Assembly (NCBI GenBank): GCA_020059785.1
Contig: JAGVBL010000326.1
Span: forward strand, 1 to 7,594
Source of the DNA: Ignavibacteriales bacterium
GTDB lineage: Bacteria > Bacteroidota > Ignavibacteria > Ignavibacteriales > Melioribacteraceae
Length of the DNA stretch: 7,594 nt
Reading direction: 5' to 3'
This document shows, in pieces, positions 1-7,513 of this stretch; the first letter of the stretch is position 1; each line of letters opens with the position of its first letter. A program made the position numbers and the translations under genes. Under the pieces are notes generated by a model. That model was not told the DNA's origin, did no database searches, and worked only from the letters and a program-made list of their open reading frames with translations.

Positions 1-90
1 TAATTCACCCTTCTATTTTGAGACGGCTCCTTAAGTTGAAAACCCCTATTATGACCTGAAACAGAATTTAATTTCTGGCATACTTTTAAG

Positions 91-121
91 TATAATATTT
101 GGGCGAATTTTAATAACTTTG
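91..121 (+). promoter_or_regulatory. Candidate promoter of the TPR-barrel gene
   Basis: TAACTTTG at 114-121 matches the Bacteroidota -7 consensus TAnnTTTG exactly. It would start transcription near 126, giving a leader of roughly 27 nt before the ATG at 153. A TTTG -33 element at the usual 19-21 nt spacing is not seen. A sigma70-like TATAAT is also present at 91-96, without a good -35 box. The region is AT-rich, so either match could be chance. No Shine-Dalgarno sequence stands at a normal distance from the ATG. Confidence 0.4.
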
Positions 122-152
122 TTTCCATAATAGACAAAATCGACACGGATTA

Positions 153-3056
153 ATGAACCGAGCTTTTCTATCAATAATTTTAGCATTAATACTAATAGCC
201 CAGCCGAATTTTTCTCAACCGCAAAGAGTTGATATTGAAGCATTAAAAAAATTAGCACTCTCACATATGCAAGCCGGCAGATACGGCGAAGCAATCGATC
301 AGTTAAACAAAATAATTTCTTCCGAACCTCAAAATCCGGAAGGATATAATCTCCGCGGTATCTGTTTCGAAAATCGCCAGCAATATTTTAATGGACGCCT
401 CGATTATAGACGTGCAATTGCACTCGAAACACGAGATTCTAAAAAAAGATCCGAATACGAAAATAACCTTGCACGACTTATCGGTATCTGGTATCCATTA
501 CTCGAAAAGAAAATTAACGGTCATCAGCGCGAAATTGCTATCAATCCGAATAACCCGTTCAACTATCTCGAAATTGGTAAATCCTATATGTGGATGGAGA
601 TCTGGGATAAAGCGGAATTGTGGTACGATGAATATTTAGCTCGCGACGATAATGCTTCCCCCGATGAAATAATCCGTTATACAGAAATATTAGCCAAAAC
701 CGGAAGCATTGTAAAAGGTGAACGGATATTAAAAAAATATGTTGAACGGTATCCGGACGATTGGAGGTTATGGAGCCGTTACGGTTATTTTACACTCTGG
801 CTCAGTAAATATGCAATAGCAAAGAAAGCATTCGAAACCGCGCTTGGCTTTAAACCATTCTTCAAAGAAGCACAGGACGGATTAGATATTGTTAACAGAC
901 AAGCTTACGTAAATCAGCAGGATCCGCGCGCATTCGAGAGAGAATTTCCCATCGATAGATATTACCGGCTGATTAAAAGAAATCCCGCCGATATTGAAAC
1001 ACGATTCAAATTAGTTGATGAATTGATTGCCGCAAACAGATATGAAGAAGCTTATCAGCAGCTTCAGTTTATAGGATTAACCAAAGCAGAAGATCCACGT
1101 TACCAGGAAAAATGGACTTATGTTACAGAATATAGAGCAAAAACTTACCGCGAGAATTTAGATTCTGCAAAAGTAAGATTGCAATTTAACCCGGGTGATA
1201 AACAGGCATTAAAACTTGTTGCTGAATATTATGAGTACTTGCAAGAGTATGATAGTGCAATGGTAATGCTCAATCAATATTTTGAAACCTATCCCGATGA
1301 AAAAGATGAGCAATTAAGATTCCGTTATGCAAGAATTGCTGCATGGAGCAGAGAGTTCGACAAAGCAATTGACATAACCGATAAACTATTAACCGATTAT
1401 CCGAACAATCTTGATTACCAGTTATTCAGAGCACAGGTCTCGGTGTGGATTAATCGTGATACACAATTAGCAAAAGAATACTTGGATAATGTTCTTAAAT
1501 CGCGCCCAAACAATCTTGAGGCACTTATTTCAATGGGTTCCTTAAAATTACTTGAACGGGATTATGAAGGAGCGCAACTATTTGCAGATAAAGCAAAAGG
1601 AATTGACCCGGCTAACGATGAGGTTATTAAACTTCAATCCAATATAGACTGGCAGCGTTTAAGAGCCGAAGAAGAAAAACTATATGCAATTTTAGAAGAA
1701 GGCAGAAAAAGAGTTATGGATGAAGACTGTCCCGATGCTCTTCTTTATTATGAAGAATATCTTTCCAAAGCAGAACCGAATGTTCTTATATTAAAAGAAT
1801 ATGGCGATGTGCTTTTCTGTGCAAAGGAATTTCAGAAAGCATTAGATACTTATAACGAGGTACTTAAGCAGGGATATAATTACGAGGCATCGATGCAGAG
1901 AGCAAAAGTTTATTATGCAATTGACGATACTCTTAATGCTATCAAAGAATTTAAAGCTCTTGCAAAAGAGGACTCTACTGATTTTGATGCCTGGCTATAT
2001 TTAGGCGATTCTTATTCAAAAGCAGCCGAGTATGATTCCGCCCGGACAATTTATAACATGTTATTAGATACCTGGCAACTCGATTCTACACAGGTAAGTA
2101 TGGTTCAGATGCGCAAGGGTTATTTACCACTTACCGGATTAAGCGCAATATTAGAAAACTTTCCTAACTATGTTGCTCTTGCACCGGCAATGCAATTTTA
2201 TTCCGATAATGCGGGGTTCAGTCTCTTTTCATTAGGTTCACGGCTGGAACTTGGGATTACTAATTTCTTTTCTCTCGGTATTTCATTTACAAGAATTCAG
2301 CTAAAAGCAATTGAAAGCATTCTTGACCAGGATGTGATTAGTACCTACAACTACATCGGTAATATCCGTTACAACACATTCAAAGTCCATGGTGTAGTCC
2401 GGCTTGCAAGGGATTTGAATATGGGCGCGGGAATCGGCAGAAGTAGTGCAAGAGGATATTTATTCCGTGATGAAAAAGATGCGTTTATAAGATTTGAAAG
2501 AAGGGATACAATTTCACTTTCTCTTCTTTATCAGAATTCGGATGCTGCATTAATTCTCTATTCACCTTATCTGATTGATATACGATATATGGCAAGTTTA
2601 ATTAGACTGGAAGGTTATTATAAACACAGGGATGGATTAAAAGTGTCCGGTTCTTTCCAGTATATTTCTGTTAGCGATGCAAATGAAGGAAATGATCTTA
2701 TCCTAAGACTGGGAAAATATTTTTATAAAGATCTTGCTGTTGGATATGAATACTACTACACAAATTATAAGTATAAAGCTCAGTATTACTATTCCCCTAC
2801 AAATTTTGAATCCCATAGTATCTGGGTAGATAACGAACTTGAAAGGAAGAAGGATTTAAGAGTAACTCTTGGTGGTAAATTGGGAATTATTCCGAGGAAT
2901 AAAATTTTGGTATTGGGTGCTTACCTCGATACTTTTTATCAACCCTCCCGCAATTTATTATTCTCAGGTAGAATAATTGCTCAGAGTACTTCGCGCGATG
3001 AATCGAGTTATAGAAGTTTTGCCGCACAACTTTCTGTTTATTGGACAATTTTCTAA
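153..3056 (+). CDS. TPR-repeat outer-membrane protein with C-terminal beta-barrel
   Basis: The product is 967 residues. Residues 1-21 form a Sec signal peptide (hydrophobic core about 6-16, likely cleavage after NFS). Residues ~29-645 are a long alpha-helical solenoid with about a dozen TPR-like units; clear ones lie near 29-62, 349-381, 454-487, 540-573 and 577-608, with A-x-x-x-[FY] spacing and Pro-Asn or Pro-Asp turns. Residues ~670-967 change to short alternating aromatic/hydrophobic strands separated by polar turns, rich in Tyr and Gly, and the chain ends in YWTIF. A terminal Phe after a beta-strand is the outer-membrane barrel insertion signature. Periplasmic TPR plus barrel is the plan of the polysaccharide exporters BcsC, PgaA and PelB. 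I do not recognise a specific family, and no polysaccharide synthase is in the window. It could equally be a scaffold or secretion-associated protein. An M23 peptidase gene follows 16 nt downstream, so co-transcription is likely. Confidence 0.85.
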   Translation: MNRAFLSIILALILIAQPNFSQPQRVDIEALKKLALSHMQAGRYGEAIDQLNKIISSEPQNPEGYNLRGICFENRQQYFNGRLDYRRAIALETRDSKKRSEYENNLARLIGIWYPLLEKKINGHQREIAINPNNPFNYLEIGKSYMWMEIWDKAELWYDEYLARDDNASPDEIIRYTEILAKTGSIVKGERILKKYVERYPDDWRLWSRYGYFTLWLSKYAIAKKAFETALGFKPFFKEAQDGLDIVNRQAYVNQQDPRAFEREFPIDRYYRLIKRNPADIETRFKLVDELIAANRYEEAYQQLQFIGLTKAEDPRYQEKWTYVTEYRAKTYRENLDSAKVRLQFNPGDKQALKLVAEYYEYLQEYDSAMVMLNQYFETYPDEKDEQLRFRYARIAAWSREFDKAIDITDKLLTDYPNNLDYQLFRAQVSVWINRDTQLAKEYLDNVLKSRPNNLEALISMGSLKLLERDYEGAQLFADKAKGIDPANDEVIKLQSNIDWQRLRAEEEKLYAILEEGRKRVMDEDCPDALLYYEEYLSKAEPNVLILKEYGDVLFCAKEFQKALDTYNEVLKQGYNYEASMQRAKVYYAIDDTLNAIKEFKALAKEDSTDFDAWLYLGDSYSKAAEYDSARTIYNMLLDTWQLDSTQVSMVQMRKGYLPLTGLSAILENFPNYVALAPAMQFYSDNAGFSLFSLGSRLELGITNFFSLGISFTRIQLKAIESILDQDVISTYNYIGNIRYNTFKVHGVVRLARDLNMGAGIGRSSARGYLFRDEKDAFIRFERRDTISLSLLYQNSDAALILYSPYLIDIRYMASLIRLEGYYKHRDGLKVSGSFQYISVSDANEGNDLILRLGKYFYKDLAVGYEYYYTNYKYKAQYYYSPTNFESHSIWVDNELERKKDLRVTLGGKLGIIPRNKILVLGAYLDTFYQPSRNLLFSGRIIAQSTSRDESSYRSFAAQLSVYWTIF

Positions 3057-3072
3057 TTGATCTGCAATTCAC

Positions 3073-3888
3073 ATGATGAAATTTTGTAATCAATTATTTT
3101 TTTTCTTCCTTATCGCTCTATCTATGAATGCTCAGGAAATTAAGCTAACAGGCAAAGCGGAACCTGGCGGAATATTAATTGGAATTGGTAAAAACATTTC
3201 TTCGGTTTATCTGAACGATACAAAAATTAAAGTGGATAATAATGGAACATTTGTTTTAGGATTTGACAGAGATGCAGCAGGAACTCATTTACTTAAGATT
3301 GAATATGAAAACGGTAAGAAGGAAACAAAAAAGCTTCAACTGCCAAAAAGAAAATATATAATCCAGAAATTGAAGATTGCAGAAAAATATGTTAATCCCC
3401 CACCGGAAGAATTGGAGAGAATTGAAATTGAAAGTCAGTACATGAAAGACGCCCGGTCGAAGGTTGGCAAAATCGATTCAACGTTATTCATAAAAGGATT
3501 TATAAAACCGGCAGAAGGAAGAATATCGAGTGTATTTGGTAGTCAGAGAATATTAAACGGTGTTCCTAAAAATCCGCATAATGGAATAGACATTGCTGCT
3601 CCTGAAGGAACTCCTGTTCTTGCAACTTCGGATGGAATAGTAATTATAGCTGGAGAAGATTTTTATTATAACGGGAATTTTATTCTTTTAGATCATGGAA
3701 TGGGGCTTTCAAGTATTTATCTTCACCTTAGTAAACTTAACGTAAAAACCGGCGACAAAGTAACAAAAGGTCAGAAAATTGGCGAAGTCGGTTCTACAGG
3801 GCGGTCAACTTCTGCACATCTGCATTGGGGAGTTCAGTGGTTTGGGAACCGTATCGACCCGATGTGTCTGCTGAATATTTCTTTCTAA
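3073..3888 (+). CDS. Secreted LytM-type M23 peptidoglycan endopeptidase
   Basis: The product is 271 residues. Residues 1-20 are a signal peptide with a Phe-rich core (FFFFLIAL) and likely cleavage after MNA. Residues ~21-95 form a beta-rich Ig-like N-terminal domain. Residues ~100-128 include VNPPPEELERI, which resembles the linker of a widespread M23 subfamily (KVTPPPEVLERI-like). The catalytic LytM domain is ~140-265: zinc ligands H169 and D173 (HNGID) and H251, with catalytic H218 (YLHLS) and H249 (AHLHW). The active site is therefore complete, and the protein should cut peptide cross-bridges of peptidoglycan in the periplasm. Two ATG codons stand in tandem at 3073 and 3076; either could be the start, and there is no clear Shine-Dalgarno. 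The gene follows the TPR-barrel gene by 16 nt and presumably shares its promoter. The family call is firm; the exact bond cut and the partner are unknown. Confidence 0.93.
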   Translation: MMKFCNQLFFFFLIALSMNAQEIKLTGKAEPGGILIGIGKNISSVYLNDTKIKVDNNGTFVLGFDRDAAGTHLLKIEYENGKKETKKLQLPKRKYIIQKLKIAEKYVNPPPEELERIEIESQYMKDARSKVGKIDSTLFIKGFIKPAEGRISSVFGSQRILNGVPKNPHNGIDIAAPEGTPVLATSDGIVIIAGEDFYYNGNFILLDHGMGLSSIYLHLSKLNVKTGDKVTKGQKIGEVGSTGRSTSAHLHWGVQWFGNRIDPMCLLNISF

Positions 3889-3903
3889 AAACCAAATCAT
3901 AGA

Positions 3904-3940
3904 CCACGGATAACACGGATTATTCGGATTTACACGGATA
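3904..3940 (+). repeat. CGGAT-type short tandem iterations
   Basis: Directly after the M23 stop codon the sequence iterates ACGGAT at 3906-3911, 3915-3920 and 3934-3939, with a TCGGAT variant at 3924-3929. The period is 9, 9 and 10 bp, and the spacers are A/T-rich. Further on, reverse-oriented relatives appear (ATCTGCG at 3970-3976, ATCCGCG at 4001-4007). From memory, similar ACGGAT/ATCCGTG iterations are scattered between genes in some Bacteroidota, Ignavibacteria and Planctomycetes; I cannot verify that here. The stretch encodes no plausible protein. Confidence 0.7.
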
Positions 3941-3944
3941 AAAA

Positions 3945-4038
3945 GCAAAGGTAATCTTTCCATATTAAAATCTGCGCCGATCATTTTATTAATCAGTTAA
4001 ATCCGCGTTCTGTTTCTAAAAAAACAGATTACCTTTGC
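3945..4038. repeat. Intergenic inverted repeat between convergent genes
   Basis: GCAAAGGTAATCT at 3945-3957 is the exact reverse complement of AGATTACCTTTGC at 4026-4038: a perfect 13-bp inverted repeat around a 68-nt interior. The interior holds ATCTGCG and ATCCGCG copies and a smaller 7-bp hairpin (TCTGTTT 4009-4015 with AAACAGA 4022-4028). The element lies between the convergent M23 and M14 genes, where a bidirectional terminator would be expected, but no stem is followed by a U-run on either strand. It could be a non-autonomous mobile repeat, a REP-like structure or a folded RNA end. Confidence 0.7.
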
Positions 4039-4055
4039 GTAGCGCACTTATTTTA

Positions 4056-6638
4056 TTAGCTTAATCCCGCTGAATGAATTGCATTAAACAATAATTTGAA
4101 CGTTCCAAAAGTCCAGTGCCTGTTCTGAACTTTGAATCCGAATAGAATAACATGACCGCTCTTTTGTTTAACATCAACAACTGCAGCACGCTTGAATAAA
4201 TAATCTTCACCGAGCAAAAATCCTGACTTCAACAATTCCTTATCCGGGAATCGGACAACAATGCTTCTATCAAACTTACCGAATGGAGTTGAAGTAGCAA
4301 ATGCAATCTTATCACTTACATAACCAATACTTTCTTCTTCCATTCCGTAACCGATTGGTTGAGTGTTATCGACATTAATCCGCAGCAGAGAACCGGGACA
4401 GAAGAAGTCATCATTCCTCAAATTCTTCAATGTATTATTAACCCTTAGCCCGAGATCCTCAATAGCAAAATTGCATGATTGACCAATAGTTAAAAGATAA
4501 CCTCCGTCCTTCTCAACAAAATTTTTCAAATTTTCTAAACCAATTTTCCCAAGCCCGCTATCATATTCAGCCGGTCTTGGTCTGGAAAATCTTGCTGCAT
4601 CACCACTTGGCTTGCCGGTCTTAATTAAATCTCCGCTCACATCAGGTAAAATAATTACATCAAATTTCTCTTTCAGTTTTTTATCCTTAAAGTCTTTGTT
4701 GTGCATTGTAATAAAACTAAACTCATAATTCTCCAGAGCTAACCTCGTCCATCCTTCATCCATATTTGCAGTCCATGGCTGATAAAGTCCAACTTTCAGT
4801 TTCTTAATTTCTTTGATCTTTTCTTTTTCAAACTGATCAACAACATCAAATTGAATATGAAGTTCCTCTGCTGCTTTTTTAATTATCTCTTTCGATTTAC
4901 TGTTCACATCAATAAGTACCGAACCCTGATTATAAACTTTTCCGCCGGCAGTTATTTTTTCATTATTCCAGTAAACGGGAATACTGGCTTTATGCAGACG
5001 ATTAATCAAAGTTGAGTTTACATTCAAACCGGATTTTGCTATAAAATATTTTCCCTCACTATCACTTACATACCCTGATGGATATTTAGGATCATTTAAT
5101 TTAACTGAGGCAACTTCAAATGGTTTATCAACCTGATAAGATTTAACTCCCATTAAATAAGGTAAAGTCCAGCCGGCAACATCATAAGGAACAATCGGAG
5201 ACTCAGTTCTGGATTTTCTTAGATCAGGATAACTCTGCTCTTCCATCAAATCCTTTACATATCTTCCGTTAGGTTGTGCGAGATAGATAATGTAACTGTT
5301 TGCGGGATAAATAAAATTATCAACTACAAATTCCTTCTCGCTGAAATTAACTTCTACAGCACCCACCTGAAGTATCTCAATCATTTTAGAAGTTGTAACC
5401 GGATCATTTTGATCCCTTGGAATAACATAAGCAAATGGTTTTTCCGTCTTCCCTTTTTCAATAGCTTCTTTAGACATTCTATAATAGTTACTCAAAATTT
5501 CATTTTTATATTGAGAGGAAAGTTTAATCAACGCTTCAGTTAATGCGAGTTCATAGTTTACTATATCACGCAACCGCCACCAACCACCGCGCCACGGGTT
5601 AGGGTAATTGGTTCTTATATCATACGTAGTAATTTCATTGGTTGCTCTTACCTCTGATGGATCAATATAAACCGGACTTGCAACATTAACACTTGCCATT
5701 TCGGACAAAAGTGAAATTTGATTATGCCACATTCCGCAATCGCTTGCCGGTCCCTCCCACCATCCTTCAAAAAGAGCATGGCTAATCACTCCGTTGAAGC
5801 CCTGTTTTTCAAGATCGAGAGCAGTGTAACTTCCAATTAATCCGGCCCATCGCCAGATGAGAGGATTTATATTCGGGTTTATAGGATCTTTGTAAGGCAC
5901 TACAAATAAACGTGCGCCGTTGTTACCCATCTGATGCTCGTCCAGCCAGATTTGAGGAAGCCAATCGTGGAATGAAACTTTTACAACATTTTTTGTTTCC
6001 TGAAGATTGAACATAAACCAGTCGCGGTTATTATCGTGCCCTGAATAAACATGATAAAGCCATGGCATTTGAGCGCCGTCGTATTCGGTGTTTAATGTTT
6101 TGTTGTACCAGTCAACAACCATAGTTGTACCATCAGGATTAATTGACGGCATAAGAATGAAAATAACATCGTTCAAGGAACTGATAACTTCCTGTGAAGT
6201 CTTGCCCGTTATTAAATTGTAAGCAAGCTCCATCGACATTTGTGCTGAAGCAATTTCCGTTGAGTGAATATTGCATGTGACAAGAATAATTGTTTTACCT
6301 TCCTTGATCAGTGCTTCGGCTTCTGCATCGGATGTTATACGCGGATCGGAAAGTTTTTTAATTATGTCCCGGTATTTGTCAACATTGCGGATATTTTCTT
6401 CGGAGCTAATAACAGCCATGAACATATCTCGCTTCTGCGAAGTCTTGCCGATCTCCTGATAAATAATCTGTTTGGATAATTCAGCAAGATGTTTAAAATA
6501 TTTTTGAATTGTTTCGTAATCAGCAATTTTATAATCAGTACCAACTTTGTATCCTAAGAATTCCTCGGGCGATTTTAATTGCTGGGGAAACATTAATGAT
6601 GAAACGGTAAGAAGAAGTATTAGAGAACGTTTTAACAT
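4056..6638 (-). CDS. Secreted M14-type zinc carboxypeptidase with GATase1-like C-terminal domain
   Basis: The product is 860 residues. Residues 1-19 are a signal peptide (MLKRSLILLL core) with no lipobox Cys, so a soluble periplasmic or secreted enzyme is expected. The M14 peptidase domain spans ~40-380: zinc ligands H125 and E128 (HSTE) and H235 (DEHQ), the NPDG motif at 167-170, N204-R205 (HDNNRDW) for binding the substrate carboxylate, and E313 (LSEMA) as the probable catalytic glutamate. All key residues appear present. Residues ~400-610 are a linking region of unclear fold. Residues ~613-740 look like a class I glutamine-amidotransferase-like (flavodoxin-type) domain: VGLYQPW strand, VIILPD strand, a G-L-G-x-x-G-L-x-x-L-x-x-FV helix and GGYLLTIG. 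Large M14 proteins of this layout are common in Bacteroidota and are mostly uncharacterised; nutritional protein or peptide degradation is the usual guess. A GGGG stretch about 7 nt before the ATG is at best a weak ribosome-binding site. Confidence 0.9.
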   Translation of the reverse strand: MLKRSLILLLTVSSLMFPQQLKSPEEFLGYKVGTDYKIADYETIQKYFKHLAELSKQIIYQEIGKTSQKRDMFMAVISSEENIRNVDKYRDIIKKLSDPRITSDAEAEALIKEGKTIILVTCNIHSTEIASAQMSMELAYNLITGKTSQEVISSLNDVIFILMPSINPDGTTMVVDWYNKTLNTEYDGAQMPWLYHVYSGHDNNRDWFMFNLQETKNVVKVSFHDWLPQIWLDEHQMGNNGARLFVVPYKDPINPNINPLIWRWAGLIGSYTALDLEKQGFNGVISHALFEGWWEGPASDCGMWHNQISLLSEMASVNVASPVYIDPSEVRATNEITTYDIRTNYPNPWRGGWWRLRDIVNYELALTEALIKLSSQYKNEILSNYYRMSKEAIEKGKTEKPFAYVIPRDQNDPVTTSKMIEILQVGAVEVNFSEKEFVVDNFIYPANSYIIYLAQPNGRYVKDLMEEQSYPDLRKSRTESPIVPYDVAGWTLPYLMGVKSYQVDKPFEVASVKLNDPKYPSGYVSDSEGKYFIAKSGLNVNSTLINRLHKASIPVYWNNEKITAGGKVYNQGSVLIDVNSKSKEIIKKAAEELHIQFDVVDQFEKEKIKEIKKLKVGLYQPWTANMDEGWTRLALENYEFSFITMHNKDFKDKKLKEKFDVIILPDVSGDLIKTGKPSGDAARFSRPRPAEYDSGLGKIGLENLKNFVEKDGGYLLTIGQSCNFAIEDLGLRVNNTLKNLRNDDFFCPGSLLRINVDNTQPIGYGMEEESIGYVSDKIAFATSTPFGKFDRSIVVRFPDKELLKSGFLLGEDYLFKRAAVVDVKQKSGHVILFGFKVQNRHWTFGTFKLLFNAIHSAGLS

Positions 6639-6744
6639 ATAATACCCCGATGAAGTTTTTTAGATTTATTTGTGCTCAAATTATGAAATCAATTAATGAA
6701 AGGACACATATATTTTTGAAGAGAATAATGAAGTGAGGCGCCGG

Positions 6745-7383
6745 TTATAAGAGTTCAACAATAGAATCGCATATTTGAACACCGCACTCAAGTAATACTT
6801 TTTTGTTTTGGTGCCCGCTTGCCAGCAAAATACAATCGGCACCTATTTCGGACGCAACTTCAAAATCATGAACCGTATCGCCTATAAGAAGAGTTTCTCC
6901 TTTTCCGTTACCAAGTCGCTTCATAAGGTCCTTACCAAGGTGCAATTTACTTGCTGCATAAATATTATCAAGTCCAACCACATGAGTAAAATATTTTTTC
7001 AAGCCGTAATGGTCAACTAATTCATCAAGTGTGTGCTGTGAGTATGCCGAAAGGATTGACTGACCTATTCCTGCATTCTCGATTTTATTGAGAAGTTCTG
7101 TTACCCCTTCATAAAGATTGCATTCAAATTTTCTGCGTTCGTATTCATCCATCCATATTTTGCCCAGTTTCTCAAAAGATTCCTTTTCAAAATTGAAACC
7201 GAGCGCAGCATAATAATTTTTTACGGGGATAGTGAATACCTCCCGGTATCTGCTTATGTCAATTTCAGTAAGCGCGCGGGATTGTGCAAGCCAGTTAATC
7301 AATTCGACACAAAGATTTACATCATTAAGAATTGTACCGTTCCAATCCCAGATTATATGTTTATATTTTTCAATCACGGGCAC
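6745..7383 (-). CDS. HAD-superfamily phosphatase, phosphoglycolate-phosphatase-like
   Basis: The product is 212 residues, a normal length for a cytoplasmic HAD phosphatase with a C1 helical cap. Motif I is DWNGT at 13-17: D13 is the nucleophile, but the usual second Asp is Asn (N15). The cap is ~20-85. Motif II is S112 (SILSAYSQ), motif III Lys is K146 (AASKLHLGK), and motif IV is GDTVHD at 168-173 with D169 and D173 for Mg2+. There is no signal peptide. The substrate is unknown; phosphoglycolate phosphatase is only the closest general label. The start is GTG (7383-7381), since no ATG lies before motif I; a second GTG at 7377-7375 would remove two residues. A -7-type box overlaps the first GTG, which makes the second plausible. 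The M14 gene follows on the same strand after 106 nt with no terminator visible between, so read-through is possible. Confidence 0.88.
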   Translation of the reverse strand: MPVIEKYKHIIWDWNGTILNDVNLCVELINWLAQSRALTEIDISRYREVFTIPVKNYYAALGFNFEKESFEKLGKIWMDEYERRKFECNLYEGVTELLNKIENAGIGQSILSAYSQHTLDELVDHYGLKKYFTHVVGLDNIYAASKLHLGKDLMKRLGNGKGETLLIGDTVHDFEVASEIGADCILLASGHQNKKVLLECGVQICDSIVELL

Positions 7384-7413
7384 AAATTTATTGGATAAAT
7401 TTTAGAGAACAAA
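7383..7413 (-). promoter_or_regulatory. Candidate promoter overlapping the HAD start codon
   Basis: On the minus strand TTTG (7413-7410), a 19-nt spacer and TAAATTTG (7390-7383) match the Bacteroidota -33/-7 arrangement TTTG-N19-TAnnTTTG without mismatch. The -7 box ends on the first base of the annotated GTG, so transcription would begin near 7379-7376, next to the second GTG. The -33 element lies inside a 6-bp inverted repeat (AGAGAA 7404-7409, TTCTCT 7415-7420). The region is AT-rich, so chance matching is a real alternative. Confidence 0.4.
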
Positions 7414-7513
7414 ATTCTCTGTAATAATAAAAACAACTTATATTGGGTTTAATAACAATTTATAAGGAGTTTAATTAAGATTTGCCGGTAGGGACCTGTA
7501 ATAACTCTTTAAG

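Noticed and set aside
2..34. Short open tail (NSPFYFETAP then stop) that might be the end of an upstream + strand gene; another frame is open to a stop at 55-57.
   Set aside because: About ten codons with no context cannot be told apart from chance; both frames look equally possible.
49..294. Minus-strand open frame of 81 codons overlapping the TPR gene start.
   Set aside because: Antisense to a clear signal peptide and TPR region, with no recognisable family features.
391..639. Plus-strand frame of 82 codons inside the TPR gene; other nested or antisense frames occur at 2887-3093, 5274-5543, 6264-6479, 6271-6459, 6362-6544 and 6808-7020.
   Set aside because: All lie within well-supported genes in other frames and show low-complexity or unstructured translations typical of shadows.
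3904..3940. CGGAT iterations considered as a CRISPR array.
   Set aside because: Units are 9-10 bp with no spacers of 26-40 bp and no cas genes nearby.
4009..4028. TCTGTTT/AAACAGA hairpin between the convergent genes as a rho-independent terminator.
   Set aside because: The stem is AT-rich and no U-run follows it on either strand, so it is not a canonical terminator.
4056..6638. M14 protein considered as a T9SS cargo carrying a C-terminal sorting domain.
   Set aside because: The C-terminus continues a globular domain and ends NAIHSAGLS, without the usual sorting-domain beta-sandwich pattern or KxxxK/R-type ending.
6639..6744. Searched the 106-bp HAD-M14 gap for a promoter, terminator or small gene; GGCGCC palindrome at 6737-6742 noted.
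   Set aside because: No complete -33/-7 pair, no stem with a U-run and no open frame; the palindrome is only 6 bp.
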